NCBI RefSeq assembly: GCF_014202225.1
Contig: NZ_JACHGE010000001.1
Coordinates: forward strand, 353,320 to 417,319
Reading direction: 5' to 3'
DNA from: Algibacter amylolyticus
Lineage (GTDB): Bacteria; Bacteroidota; Bacteroidia; Flavobacteriales; Flavobacteriaceae
Length of the DNA stretch: 64,000 bases
The notes beneath the pieces were generated by a model that was given only the letters and a program-made list of their open reading frames with translations, did no database searches and was not told where the DNA came from. Below, in pieces: positions 17,393 through 26,032 of this stretch. How positions within the stretch are numbered: the first letter of the stretch is position 1; every line of letters starts with the position of its first letter. The translations under genes were made by a program, and so were the position numbers.

Positions 17393-18889
17393 ATGATTGA
17401 TAAGAGAAAGGAAAAAATCATAAATAAACGATTTCAATTTATAGATATTTCAAGAAATGGAATTATTAATGAAAGCGAGAATAATTTATTTTTCCTAGAA
17501 AAAGGAACATCAATATTTGAAGCACACACTTTTTTTGAAGCTATTAGTTATTATTTCGAGCAAGAGGCGGGCAACAGTCACCATTTAACTTGTGTTAATT
17601 TTGAAATAAAAGGGGTAACAGGAATATATGATATTGATATTGATATTTTAGAGGATAACTTGATTTTTATGTTTTTAGATCTCACTAGTCATTACAAATC
17701 ATCTCAAATATTATCGCAAGAAAGAAATGAGTCTGTAATAGAAGGGCAAATCCTTAAGGAAAAGGAAGCGTTTAAAAATATATTTTTAGCAAATACAAGT
17801 CATGAATTACGAACTCCACTAGCCACAATTATGGGGTTTACTTCTATTTTACACAGGTCAAGTTTAACATTAGATCAATTACATAATCTTAATATTATAA
17901 AAGGATCGTGCGAGCAATTAAAACGAGTTGTCGACGATATTTTAGATATTTCTAGTATCGAGATGGGGCAGTTAAAAATTAATAATTCAAGATTCGATAC
18001 TACAAGTTTCTTTAAAAACTTAGAATTTGTTTACACTGTTAAATCTTCAGAGAAAAACTTAAAATGTTCAATTGTTATTGATAAAAAATTACCTCAGTTT
18101 ATAGATGGCGATAAACTTAGACTAAGGCAGGTTTTAGGAAATCTATTAGATAACGCTATTAATTATACAGATAAAGGAGCTATTAAATTAATTGTTAAAG
18201 TTGATACTACAGAAAATGACAATGTTTGTGTAGATTTTAAAGTTTCTGATACCGGCATTGGAATAAACAAAAAAGATATTCATACCATTTTTGAAAGTTT
18301 TGAACGGGTTAATAACAAAAACAATAAAGGCACAGGGCTTGGTTTGGCCATAGTAAAAAAATTAGTAATATTAATGGAAGGTAATATTGAAGTTAAAAGC
18401 ACTCCTAGTAAAGGCACTGCTTTTAATGTTAAATTAAATTTTAAAATATCTGAAAACCAAAAAGCGTACAAAACTATAAAATCAGATAGCAAAAAAAATG
18501 ATAGTAAGAAAAAACGTAACATTTTAATTGCAGAAGACTTAGAGGTCAATCAAATTTTAATGATGCGAACCTTATCAGACTTTGGTGGGTTTTACTTTGA
18601 TATTGCAAGTAATGGCGATCAAGTTATTAAGTACCTTCATAAAAACAAGTATGATTTAATATTAATGGACTTAAAAATGCCAACAATGGATGGCCATGAT
18701 ACTACAAGGTTTATTAGAGAATCTTCGAGAGCTAATTTTAAGAATATTCCAATTATTGCCGTTACAGCTAAAGCATCATCTTTAGAAAGAGAACAATGTT
18801 TAAACACAGGCATGAATGATTATATTACAAAACCATTTAACGAAAAGGAACTACTAAAAAAAATGAATGCTCTATTAAAAATATATTGA
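17393..18889 (+). CDS. Soluble hybrid sensor histidine kinase/response regulator
   Basis: The 498-aa protein has no membrane segment. Residues 1-110 form a PAS-like sensor region, followed by a short helix and a HisKA domain with NTSHELRTPL (phosphorylated His about residue 137). The HATPase_c domain shows DNAINYTDKGAIKL (N box), DTGIGINKKD (G1) and GTGLGLAIVKKLV (G2). A C-terminal receiver domain follows a Ser/Lys-rich linker and has IAEDLEVN, LILMDLKMPTMDG (phospho-acceptor Asp about residue 425), VTAKA and KPF. No separate output domain or partner regulator is adjacent, so the output is unknown. It is monocistronic, with a long leader and its own terminator. Confidence 0.92.
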   Translation: MIDKRKEKIINKRFQFIDISRNGIINESENNLFFLEKGTSIFEAHTFFEAISYYFEQEAGNSHHLTCVNFEIKGVTGIYDIDIDILEDNLIFMFLDLTSHYKSSQILSQERNESVIEGQILKEKEAFKNIFLANTSHELRTPLATIMGFTSILHRSSLTLDQLHNLNIIKGSCEQLKRVVDDILDISSIEMGQLKINNSRFDTTSFFKNLEFVYTVKSSEKNLKCSIVIDKKLPQFIDGDKLRLRQVLGNLLDNAINYTDKGAIKLIVKVDTTENDNVCVDFKVSDTGIGINKKDIHTIFESFERVNNKNNKGTGLGLAIVKKLVILMEGNIEVKSTPSKGTAFNVKLNFKISENQKAYKTIKSDSKKNDSKKKRNILIAEDLEVNQILMMRTLSDFGGFYFDIASNGDQVIKYLHKNKYDLILMDLKMPTMDGHDTTRFIRESSRANFKNIPIIAVTAKASSLEREQCLNTGMNDYITKPFNEKELLKKMNALLKIY

Positions 18890-18978
18890 ATGCAATGATT
18901 TATTTAGTAATAACAAAAAGCTATTTTTAGTGCCGTAAAGTAAAGCTTTAGAGCAAAGTTGATAAAATATTTTCTTTT

Positions 18979-19010
18979 AAAAACCGTTTCAAACTTGAAA
19001 CGGTTTTTTT
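18979..19010 (+). terminator. Rho-independent terminator after the hybrid kinase gene
   Basis: AAAACCGTTTC, a short loop and GAAACGGTTTTTTT form a stem with a T tract. The bases after it (GTATCTTCATATTTCAGATT) resemble those after the terminator at 16942-16978. Confidence 0.85.
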
Positions 19011-19109
19011 GTATCTTCATATTTCAGATTAAACCATTTTAACAGGCTTAGGTCTAAGAGTATACCGTGTTGCTACTTAACAGGTTTTATGTCTTAATAT
19101 TATCGCTTT

Positions 19110-20501
19110 ATGAAAACAAAACATATACAACATTTATACAGACGTATTGGTTTTGGCATTTTACCCGCAACTTTAAATAAGTTGTCAAAAAAGAGCGAAA
19201 AAGCAATTATTAATGAGATGTTTGAATCTTCAAAAAAATTCACGCCACTCGAAATTGATATTTCAGAATTAACAGCAATTTATAGTAGTATTATAAAGAA
19301 GGAATCTACACTAGATTCTGAAACTCGAAAAAAACTTCAGCAATTAGGTCGTAAAAAACAAATTGAATTTAATATTGCTTGGGTAGATAGACTTACCAAT
19401 ACTCCAGAGATATTAAGAGAAAAAATGACCCTGTTTTGGGCAAACCATTTTGTCTGTGAGGATAGTACTATTTCTTATATAAAAAACTTCAATAATACGC
19501 TAAGAAAGCATGCTTTGGGTGATTTTAGAGCTTTTGTTAACGCCGTTTCTAAGGAAGCATCCATGACAAAATATTTAAATACAAAGCAAAATAAAAAGCA
19601 AAAGCCAAACGAGAACTTTGCTCGAGAATTAATGGAGTTGTTTACACTTGGGGTTGGATATTATTCTGAAGAAGATATAAAAGAAAGTGCTAAAGCATTC
19701 ACAGGTTATAGTCATAATTTAAAAGGAGACTTTGTATTTAGAAAGGCTAGACATGATGATGGCGAAAAAACCTTTTTTGGCAAAACTGGTAATTTTTCGG
19801 GCGAGGATATTATAGATATCATATTGGAGCAAAAACAATGCGCTAAGTATATATGCGGAAAGATATACCGCTATTTTGTAAATGATTTGATTGATGAAAA
19901 TCATGTTAATGAAATGGCTAATGTTTTTTATAAAGACTATAATATTGAGAATGTAATGCGTTATATGCTTACATCTGGCTGGTTTTATAATGATCAAAAT
20001 ATAGGTTCAAAAATTAAGTCGCCAATAGAATTTATAGTAGGCCTTAAAACCATAGTGCCCACAGATTTTAAAAACCCGAAACAACTTTTATATATTCAAA
20101 AACTATTGGGTCAAATACTTTTAAATCCACCAAATGTAGCTGGTTGGAAAGGTGGTAAAAGTTGGATAGATAGCAATACTATTGTTTTGCGTTTAAAATT
20201 ACCATCGTTATTATTAAATAATGCCTATATATCTAAAGAAAAACTAGGTGAGGTTGATGAATATGCTCAGGCTAAAAAAGAGGCTTTTAAGAAAAAATAT
20301 GGTAAACGATTTAAAACAGTTGCCAATTGGGAGTATTTTAATACACAATTTAAAAATGTTGCGATAAGTGATTTTCAAAAACATGTCTTGGCGTGCGAGG
20401 TTAGTGAAAGCGCAAAAGCGTATTTGCAATCTTTAGAGAAAGTCTCCAAAAAAGAATACTGTGTGCAGCTCATGTCGTTACCCGAATATCAAATGTGTTA
20501 A
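19110..20501 (+). CDS. DUF1800 family protein
   Basis: The 463-aa protein matches DUF1800: HLYRRIGFGILPATLNKL near the N-terminus, REKMTLFWANHFV, then NENFARELMELFTLGVGYYSEEDIKESAKAFTGY split across the conserved central block, and GWKGGKSWIDSNT later. The family has no established biochemical role but is nearly always encoded immediately upstream of a DUF1501 protein, as here, where the next ATG lies 2 bp after this stop. The pair is thought to act at the cell envelope. No classical signal peptide is visible at this start. Confidence 0.9.
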   Translation: MKTKHIQHLYRRIGFGILPATLNKLSKKSEKAIINEMFESSKKFTPLEIDISELTAIYSSIIKKESTLDSETRKKLQQLGRKKQIEFNIAWVDRLTNTPEILREKMTLFWANHFVCEDSTISYIKNFNNTLRKHALGDFRAFVNAVSKEASMTKYLNTKQNKKQKPNENFARELMELFTLGVGYYSEEDIKESAKAFTGYSHNLKGDFVFRKARHDDGEKTFFGKTGNFSGEDIIDIILEQKQCAKYICGKIYRYFVNDLIDENHVNEMANVFYKDYNIENVMRYMLTSGWFYNDQNIGSKIKSPIEFIVGLKTIVPTDFKNPKQLLYIQKLLGQILLNPPNVAGWKGGKSWIDSNTIVLRLKLPSLLLNNAYISKEKLGEVDEYAQAKKEAFKKKYGKRFKTVANWEYFNTQFKNVAISDFQKHVLACEVSESAKAYLQSLEKVSKKEYCVQLMSLPEYQMC

Positions 20502-20503
20502 TT

Positions 20504-21694
20504 ATGGACAGAAGAAAATTTTTAAAACAGTCGTCTTTAGCAAGTAGCCTATTTTTTGTTCCTAGTTTTGTTAGAGCATTCGAGGAGGTTGCAAGTAGTA
20601 AATTAGGTTATAAACGTTTAGTAATTATACAGCTATCTGGAGGTAATGATGGGTTAAATACTGTTATTCCTTACAGAAACGATGTGTATTATAAAGCGCG
20701 TCCTACATTAGGAATTCCACAAAAAGACATTATTAAGTTAAACGATGAGGTTGGTTTAAACTCTAGTTTAAAGCCATTAAAAAGGCTGTACGATAAGGGT
20801 TATTTATCTATTATTAATAACGTAGGGTACCCAAACCCAATACGATCTCATTTTAGGTCTATGGATATTTGGCAAACTGCTACCGACGCTAATACATATT
20901 CGCAAAGTGGATGGATTGGTCGTTATTTAGATCATTATGGAAAACAACCACACAGCGCTATCGAGGTGGACGAAAGTTTATCCCTAGCCATGAAAGGCGA
21001 ACAGTTTAACGCCATTGCAACACAAGATGCAAAGGCTTTTTATAACTTGTCTAAAGATCCATATTTTAAAAACATTCATAAGCATAAAAACGATGCGCAT
21101 TTAAGCGAGCACAATTTGGGTTATTTATACAAATCTATGATTGCTGCGGAGTCTTCAGCTAAGTATATTTTCGAAACCAGTAAAACCGTTACTAGTAAAA
21201 AAGAATATCCAAATAATAAATTTGGAAAGCAGATGAAAACCACAGCACAATTTATTAATTCGCGCATAGAAACTAAGGTGTTTTATACCTCTTTAGGCGG
21301 TTTCGATACACACGTAAATCAATTAAATACCCAGAAACGATTATTAAGTAATTATGCAGAAAGTGTAGAGGCTTTTGTGGAAGATTTAAAAGATAATAAC
21401 ACGTTTAAAGATACCTTAATTTTAACCTTTTCGGAATTTGGGCGCCGTGTAAAACAAAACGCTAGTATTGGTACAGATCATGGTACAGCAAACAATGTAT
21501 TTATAATTGGCGAAAACTTAAAGAAACAAGGGTTGTATAATACTATGGCGAGTTTAAGTGATTTAGACGATAACGGCGATTTAAAATTTGAAATAGATTT
21601 TAGAACTATTTACGCCACCGTGTTAGATAAATGGCTGGAAGTAGATAATAAAAAGGTACTCAATACATCCTTCAATCCGTTAGATTTTATTTAA
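20504..21694 (+). CDS. DUF1501 family protein with Tat-type signal
   Basis: About 396 aa from the ATG at 20504. An upstream GTG in frame at 20495 overlaps the DUF1800 stop and is less likely, because MDRRKFLKQSS puts the twin-arginine motif (RRKFLK) right at the N-terminus, followed by a hydrophobic stretch. DUF1501 (sulfatase-like fold) hallmarks are QLSGGNDGLNTVIPY, GYPNPIRSHFRSMDIWQT, SLGGFDTHVNQ, TFSEFGRRVKQN and GTDHGTANNVFIIG, which carry the metal-site type Asp, His and Glu residues. It should be exported folded and act with the DUF1800 product. The biochemical role of the pair is unknown. Confidence 0.9.
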   Translation: MDRRKFLKQSSLASSLFFVPSFVRAFEEVASSKLGYKRLVIIQLSGGNDGLNTVIPYRNDVYYKARPTLGIPQKDIIKLNDEVGLNSSLKPLKRLYDKGYLSIINNVGYPNPIRSHFRSMDIWQTATDANTYSQSGWIGRYLDHYGKQPHSAIEVDESLSLAMKGEQFNAIATQDAKAFYNLSKDPYFKNIHKHKNDAHLSEHNLGYLYKSMIAAESSAKYIFETSKTVTSKKEYPNNKFGKQMKTTAQFINSRIETKVFYTSLGGFDTHVNQLNTQKRLLSNYAESVEAFVEDLKDNNTFKDTLILTFSEFGRRVKQNASIGTDHGTANNVFIIGENLKKQGLYNTMASLSDLDDNGDLKFEIDFRTIYATVLDKWLEVDNKKVLNTSFNPLDFI

Positions 21695-21710
21695 AATCCA
21701 TTTAATTTTT

Positions 21711-21880
21711 TTGGAGCCTGCCTACCGTCAGGAAGGTTACCACTCCGTTCGTCTATGTCCAGAGCAGACGGTCGGGTTTGAAGTCTGTCTTGAGCATAGA
21801 CGAAAGACCGCAAGTCCTTGCTCTCCCGATTTCCATCGGAATAGCTGCGGGCTATCCACTGCAATCCCCAACGCAGGTAA
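21711..21880. repeat. GC-rich repeat scar with nested hairpins
   Basis: This stretch is clearly richer in G and C than the genes around it and has open frames on several frames at once, a sign of composition rather than coding. It contains a perfect inverted repeat TTCGTCTATG (21748-21757) / CATAGACGAA (21795-21804) with an inner CAGAC/GTCTG pair, a CCTGCC...GTCAGG motif, and near its end GCAATCCCCAACGC, which matches the conserved 3' end (CAATCCCTAACGC) of repeat family A with one change. It looks like a composite of dispersed elements. The rest of the 424-bp gene-free interval holds two terminator hairpins. Confidence 0.55.
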
Positions 21881-21925
21881 ATCTGCAAAAGGCCGTCATT
21901 AAAACAATTAATGGAAAATTTAGGC

Positions 21926-21976
21926 ATAAAAAAAACCTTGAACCAATCTTAACGATTTGGGGCGCAAGGTTTAATT
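21926..21976 (-). terminator. Terminator-like hairpin
   Basis: On the minus strand, AACCTTGCGCC, CCAAATC, a short loop, GATTGG and CAAGGTTTTTTTT form a long stem followed by eight T residues. On the plus strand the same stem could also end the DUF1501 transcript, although the T tract there is weak. Confidence 0.65.
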
Positions 21977-22047
21977 AAATGATTAATAGCATAACAAATA
22001 TATAAAAACCAACGTTATAAATTGTTGCTTTAATGTTAATAAAACGG

Positions 22048-22087
22048 AAAAACCCCAAATTTTAATAAAACATAAAATTTAGGGCTT
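22048..22087 (-). terminator. Terminator after the frameshifted lipoprotein copy
   Basis: On the minus strand CCCTAAATTTTA, a loop and TAAAATTTGGGGTTTTT form a stem with a T tract about 30 bp beyond the stop of the lipoprotein copy at 22119. Confidence 0.65.
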
Positions 22088-22118
22088 TCGACTAACTAAT
22101 TATAAAAATAATACTAGG

Positions 22119-22564
22119 TTATTTGCTTAATGTAGTCCTATATTCAGGATATTCTTCGTTATGAAGTTCTAACCTTGTATTGTCAATAGAATCAATAATT
22201 ATATTGGTTGTGGTGCCGTAGTCAAATTCTACAATAATTTTTGTGCCATCAGCACTCAAAATATAGATGTAAGTTACGATGCCGTTAGATTCGCAAACAT
22301 CGTCTGTATCAAGAAAATAGTTCTGAACTAATAATGTACCATCATTTAAAAAATTGTAGTGTGAGTTTATAGTGCAATCGTTCGCTTCTTCATAGGTTTC
22401 AGGATCGGTAGTTGTATCCCAAACTCCTGCTACAAACCATTTATTTTCTAATAGTTCTGTTACCGTAGGTTCATCTTCTTTACTATCATCACTAGAGCAA
22501 GCGCAAACTGATGTCATTAAAGCAATACGACTAGTAATTTGTAGTTTTTAAGCACTGTTTTCAT
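22119..22564 (-). pseudogene. Frameshifted copy of the tandem lipoprotein gene
   Basis: This is a paralogue of the gene at 22668-23111, with a near-identical mature region (CSSDDSKEDEPTVTELLENK, DTTTDPETYEE, SDGT-type block, ILSADGT). The equivalent start ATG at 22564 reads MKTVLKNYKLLVVLL and then hits TAA. Compared with the intact copy one A is missing in the run near 22517-22523 (AAAG versus AAAAG), which shifts the frame inside the signal peptide. The open frame that remains starts inside the lipobox region (at 22517) and lacks an export signal, so the product is unlikely to be secreted. A short homopolymer change could be natural decay, reversible variation or a sequencing error. The function of the family is unknown. 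Confidence 0.75.
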
Positions 22565-22667
22565 GTTTTAATTATAAGTTTTGTTAATGGTAGTTTGTAT
22601 AGAACCATGTTGGGTTACTTCACTTTATGCCGCAGGAATAAACAGCTCACGTGTTCTAAAAATGAGA

Positions 22668-23111
22668 TTATTTGTTAAATACGTATCTAAATTCTGGAAA
22701 CTCTTTATTATAAAGTTCTAAAGTAGTATCATCAATAGCGGTAATAATTAGGGTTGATGTGCCATCTTCAAATTCTACAATAACTTGCGTTCCATCAGCG
22801 CTTAAAATGTAGGTGTAGGTTTCGATGTCGCTAGATTCGCAGACATCATCCGCATCAAGAAAATAGTTCTGAGACAATAATGTGCCATCGCTTAAAAAAT
22901 TATAATATATGTTTCTAGCACAATCATCCACTTCTTCATAGGTTTCAGGATCGGTGGTTGTATCCCAAAATCCTATTGCAAACCATTTATTTTCTAATAG
23001 TTCTGTTACAGTAGGTTCGTCTTCTTTGCTATCATCACTAGAGCAAGCGCAAAATGATATCATTAAAAGTAATACGACTAGTAATTTGTAGTTTTTAAAT
23101 ACTGTTTTCAT
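22668..23111 (-). CDS. Small lipoprotein of unknown function (lipocalin-like size)
   Basis: The 147-aa protein has a clean lipoprotein signal, LLLMISFCAC, then an acidic linker (SSDDSKEDEP). The mature part is beta-rich with LLENKWFAIGFWDTTTDPET, FLSDGTLLSQNYF, YILSADGTQVIVEF and ITAIDDTTLELYN. The order (W near the start, a DGT turn, ILS.DGT, DDTTLEL) resembles the lipocalin-like lipoproteins common in Flavobacteriaceae, but this is only a fold-level impression. A frameshifted tandem duplicate lies 104 bp downstream. Two direct 15-bp repeats upstream (23176-23211) may be regulator sites for it. Confidence 0.7.
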   Translation of the reverse strand: MKTVFKNYKLLVVLLLMISFCACSSDDSKEDEPTVTELLENKWFAIGFWDTTTDPETYEEVDDCARNIYYNFLSDGTLLSQNYFLDADDVCESSDIETYTYILSADGTQVIVEFEDGTSTLIITAIDDTTLELYNKEFPEFRYVFNK

Positions 23112-23175
23112 GTTTTAAATTTGTAAGTTATGTTAATAATTGCATGCAAATTATATCTTAACCAGTTGACTTTAC

Positions 23176-23211
23176 ATCACATATGTAACAAAGTATATCA
23201 CATATGTAACA
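23176..23211 (-). promoter_or_regulatory. Two tandem 15-bp repeats, candidate operators
   Basis: ATCACATATGTAACA occurs at 23176-23190 and again, unchanged, at 23197-23211. The start-to-start distance is 21 bp, two helical turns, so both copies face the same side of the DNA. Each contains the palindrome ACATATGT. They lie 65-100 bp upstream of the lipoprotein start at 23111. This is the layout of a double operator or activator site; the regulator is unknown. Confidence 0.5.
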
Positions 23212-23340
23212 TGCTTGTTTTATCTAGATAATCAAAGGTTTTCAAGGTTATTGTATGTGTTAGATATACAATAGGCCATGGTTTTATGAAATAAGTAAGC
23301 CTACGTGTTTAGGTTTTTAGGCTTCACTTAAGGCAGGAAA

Positions 23341-24474
23341 TTAGCTGTACTTAACTTTTCTTAAAATTCTTAAAGACTCCTTGTAGAGGTTGTAATATTC
23401 CTTGTTGTAAGCCTTTATGTAAGGTTTGGCTTCGTGTAGTTTGTCTATGGCCTCATGAAATAAGTTGAGGTAACAAATTAGGTAAGTTGATGGTAGATTT
23501 TTTAAATCTAAGTCTTCGCTGGCAGTTAGTGGTTGACCTTTTTTTAGTTTTTCTAAAATGGCATTATTTGTATTGTAAACATGGTGTAAATCTTTTTTAT
23601 TAAACTGTGGAGGCTCAAAAAGCAAATGGGTGTCAATAGAGTAACTGGCATTATCTTCAAACTTAATAATTGTCTCTTCCAAAGGATAATATTTAGCTAA
23701 ATTTTGAAGGCCCAGATTTACGTATTCAATAATTTTAAAGCTATCATCGTTAATCGATATGGCAACTTCGTCTAAAGCCGAAAAAAACAAACGCACCTGT
23801 TCGTTAATTAATTCTATATCCACTCTGGAGTAGAATGTATTTTCTTTAACTATCTTTTTATGTCCTGCCCAACATACAACAAAATACTCTTTAAATACTT
23901 TGTATTGTGCATTATAGTCTTTACGGCTATTCATAAAATGGAAAACACCATTTAGAGTGTGCTCTATATTGTTTTGGGCATGGTTTTCTATAGCTTCAAC
24001 TATTTTAGAATTTACATCCTTAATTTCAATATCAAAAACCTTAGGCATACTCATACTACCATCTCTAAAAAAGACAGAGCCGCCATAGTATTTCCAAATG
24101 TTTTTTCTAAGAGATGTTATTTTACCTGTAGGTCTAATAGTTACTAAGCCAACTACTTTATCGTCTGGTAAGTGAGGAAACGGAATATTCTCATATTGCA
24201 CAATTGGCGGATGACTCAAATACGCATTAATGAGGTTTTGTATTTTACTATCATCAAAAAAATCGACACCAATAATAGTGTTATCCTCATCTTCAACACC
24301 AATAACTATATACGAATTGTTTTTAGGGTTGCTATTAGAAAGGGCACAGACATGCTTTAAAAACTTAGCTTTTCCTTCTTTATGGCTAATATCAACTTTT
24401 CGCTTTTTATCATAAAAGCTATTCTCGTCGTTATGGGCAAGTAAGTGTTTTATGAGTAGGCGTTTGTTAATCAT
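23341..24474 (-). CDS. AlbA_2 (Schlafen AAA-4-like) domain protein
   Basis: The 377-aa protein carries near its N-terminus a region typical of AlbA_2/divergent AAA-4 proteins: KFLKHVCALSNSNPKNNSYI, VIGVEDEDNTIIGV and a following LINAYLSHPPIVQYENIPF, with VGLVTIRP and then GGSVFFRDGSMSMP. The remainder (residues 150-377) is helical and not recognised. AlbA_2 proteins are putative nucleic-acid-binding or transcriptional regulators, and some occur in defence loci, but no partner gene of a known defence system is present here. It is monocistronic in an accessory stretch between lipoprotein genes. Confidence 0.7.
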   Translation of the reverse strand: MINKRLLIKHLLAHNDENSFYDKKRKVDISHKEGKAKFLKHVCALSNSNPKNNSYIVIGVEDEDNTIIGVDFFDDSKIQNLINAYLSHPPIVQYENIPFPHLPDDKVVGLVTIRPTGKITSLRKNIWKYYGGSVFFRDGSMSMPKVFDIEIKDVNSKIVEAIENHAQNNIEHTLNGVFHFMNSRKDYNAQYKVFKEYFVVCWAGHKKIVKENTFYSRVDIELINEQVRLFFSALDEVAISINDDSFKIIEYVNLGLQNLAKYYPLEETIIKFEDNASYSIDTHLLFEPPQFNKKDLHHVYNTNNAILEKLKKGQPLTASEDLDLKNLPSTYLICYLNLFHEAIDKLHEAKPYIKAYNKEYYNLYKESLRILRKVKYS

Positions 24475-24494
24475 TTAAAAATGGTCGGGTTTTC

Positions 24495-24510
24495 TTTTCC
24501 GCGAAAGCGA
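24495..24510. repeat. Dispersed short motif, family C copy 1
   Basis: TTTTCCGCGAAAGCGA resembles TTTCCGCGAAAGCG at 32851 and the perfect palindrome at 31705-31724. It lies in the gap between the AlbA_2 and cadherin-repeat genes. Confidence 0.5.
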
Positions 24511-24562
24511 TGGTCTTTAATTAAAGTAATTTTAGTTTTTTGAAAAGTTATCTTTTTCGTGG

Positions 24563-25795
24563 CTACCATTGTTTTTGGGTTGTGCTTAAGCCTTGATATA
24601 AAACAACTTGATTAGCTGAGTTAGGTAAAGTGTTAACATCACCCGGTCCTGTAACAACATTTCGCTCTGTAATATTTTTGTATTTAAGGCTGTTGTTGGC
24701 GTGTATTCCTAGGTAACCCAAATCGGTAGTTGGTGAATTACTTCCTTTTAAAACAAAATAATTGGTAGTATCAACTTCATTAGCTGGTAAAGGGTTGCCT
24801 AAATCGATAAAACCGTCTGAAACGCTCGTACTTGATTGTTTTACTTTGTTTGTTGTGCTTACAGCATGGTTATTAGTTTTAAGTGCAAAAACATAGCTGC
24901 CACTAGGCATTGTTAAATCATCATTATTTGCAGCCGTAAAGGATGTGCGAGAGTTGAGATTAGAAGTTTCGTAAGCTATATAATCATCATCGGAAGTGGC
25001 TACTTTAGTAACGGCATTTAATTTATTAGCTAGAACATTATATTCTGCTTCTTCAATAATAATCCATGTGCCATCCGTAGCAGCTAAATAATCTGCTTGA
25101 GAGGTGGTTAAAAAAGATGCGATATCATCTAGGTTGTTAAGGTTAATTGTTGCGGTAGCGCTTGCTGTATCAATTGCATCAATAATAGAAATTGAGGCGC
25201 TTATTATTGGGTTGGTTTCAAAATCAAAAATTACAGGATCTGCTACGGATAACTCACCTGTACTTGGGTTAATTTTTAATGCTCCATCAGGTGTTTGAGA
25301 GCTTATAGTAAAACTTAAAGTTTTAGTGCTAGTGGCTTGAATAGTTGCAATAACAGCATCCGTTATTGGGTTTTCATCAAAGTTAGTAACTAGGTTTTCA
25401 ACGCTTATTGTATCATCAAGATCATTAATGTTAATTGTTACTATTGCACTTGCTGAATCGTTTTTGTCGCTAATCGATATTACAGCGTTTATAATCTGAT
25501 TAGTTTCAAAATCAAAAACCGCAGTATCTGCTACTGATAACTCACCTGTACTAGGATTAATTTTTAATGCTCCAGCAGGTGTTTGAGAACTTATGCTAAA
25601 GCTTAATGTATAATTGCTTGTTGCTTGAATTGTGCCTATACTAGCATTTAAAGTTGGGTTTTCATCAAAATTAGTAACTAGGTTTTTAACGATTATTTTA
25701 TTGCTGGCACTAGAATCGTCGTCGCTGCCACAAGAGCATGTAAATAATAAAATTATTAAAATAAAAAAGCTTGAAGGTTTTAGACTGTTTTTCAT
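24563..25795 (-). CDS. Lipoprotein with two cadherin-like repeats
   Basis: About 410 aa from the ATG at 25795; a GTG seven codons upstream in the same frame would place extra residues before the signal and is less likely. The lipoprotein signal is IILLFTCSC. Two near-identical repeats of about 95 residues follow, each with VTNFDENP, TLSFSISSQTP.GALKINPS, TGELSVAD and FDFETN..I.A.I.I.D, the cadherin/CHDL pattern of calcium-binding Ig-like folds. The C-terminal 190 residues are not recognised; they contain TWIIIEEAEYNVLANKLN and many Ser/Thr/Asn. It is likely a surface or periplasmic adhesive or recognition protein. Confidence 0.78.
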   Translation of the reverse strand: MKNSLKPSSFFILIILLFTCSCGSDDDSSASNKIIVKNLVTNFDENPTLNASIGTIQATSNYTLSFSISSQTPAGALKINPSTGELSVADTAVFDFETNQIINAVISISDKNDSASAIVTININDLDDTISVENLVTNFDENPITDAVIATIQATSTKTLSFTISSQTPDGALKINPSTGELSVADPVIFDFETNPIISASISIIDAIDTASATATINLNNLDDIASFLTTSQADYLAATDGTWIIIEEAEYNVLANKLNAVTKVATSDDDYIAYETSNLNSRTSFTAANNDDLTMPSGSYVFALKTNNHAVSTTNKVKQSSTSVSDGFIDLGNPLPANEVDTTNYFVLKGSNSPTTDLGYLGIHANNSLKYKNITERNVVTGPGDVNTLPNSANQVVLYQGLSTTQKQW

Positions 25796-26032
25796 AATTA
25801 AGAATTTATTGAGCACTATGTTTAGTATAATTAAATGTATTTATTAACGAATACTTTAGTTTAAACTCTATATGTTAGAAAAGGAGCAAATATTTAGTTT
25901 TAATTTATAGGTTAATGCATGGTAAAGTTATGATAATAAGTATAATATATCTAATGTTAGTTTATAGAATTAAATAGGTTTCTTTATCTTTTAAAAGTTT
26001 AGACGCTTCATTAAAATGTTTTTTTTTTACTG

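Noticed and set aside
21691-21978. Three overlapping open frames of 63-78 codons in the GC-rich scar
   Set aside because: They follow from base composition and repeats; there is no recognisable protein or start context, and they overlap on both strands.
23341-24474. AlbA_2 protein as part of a defence system
   Set aside because: No nuclease, helicase, TIR, toxin or other partner gene of a known system lies next to it, so only the domain call is kept.
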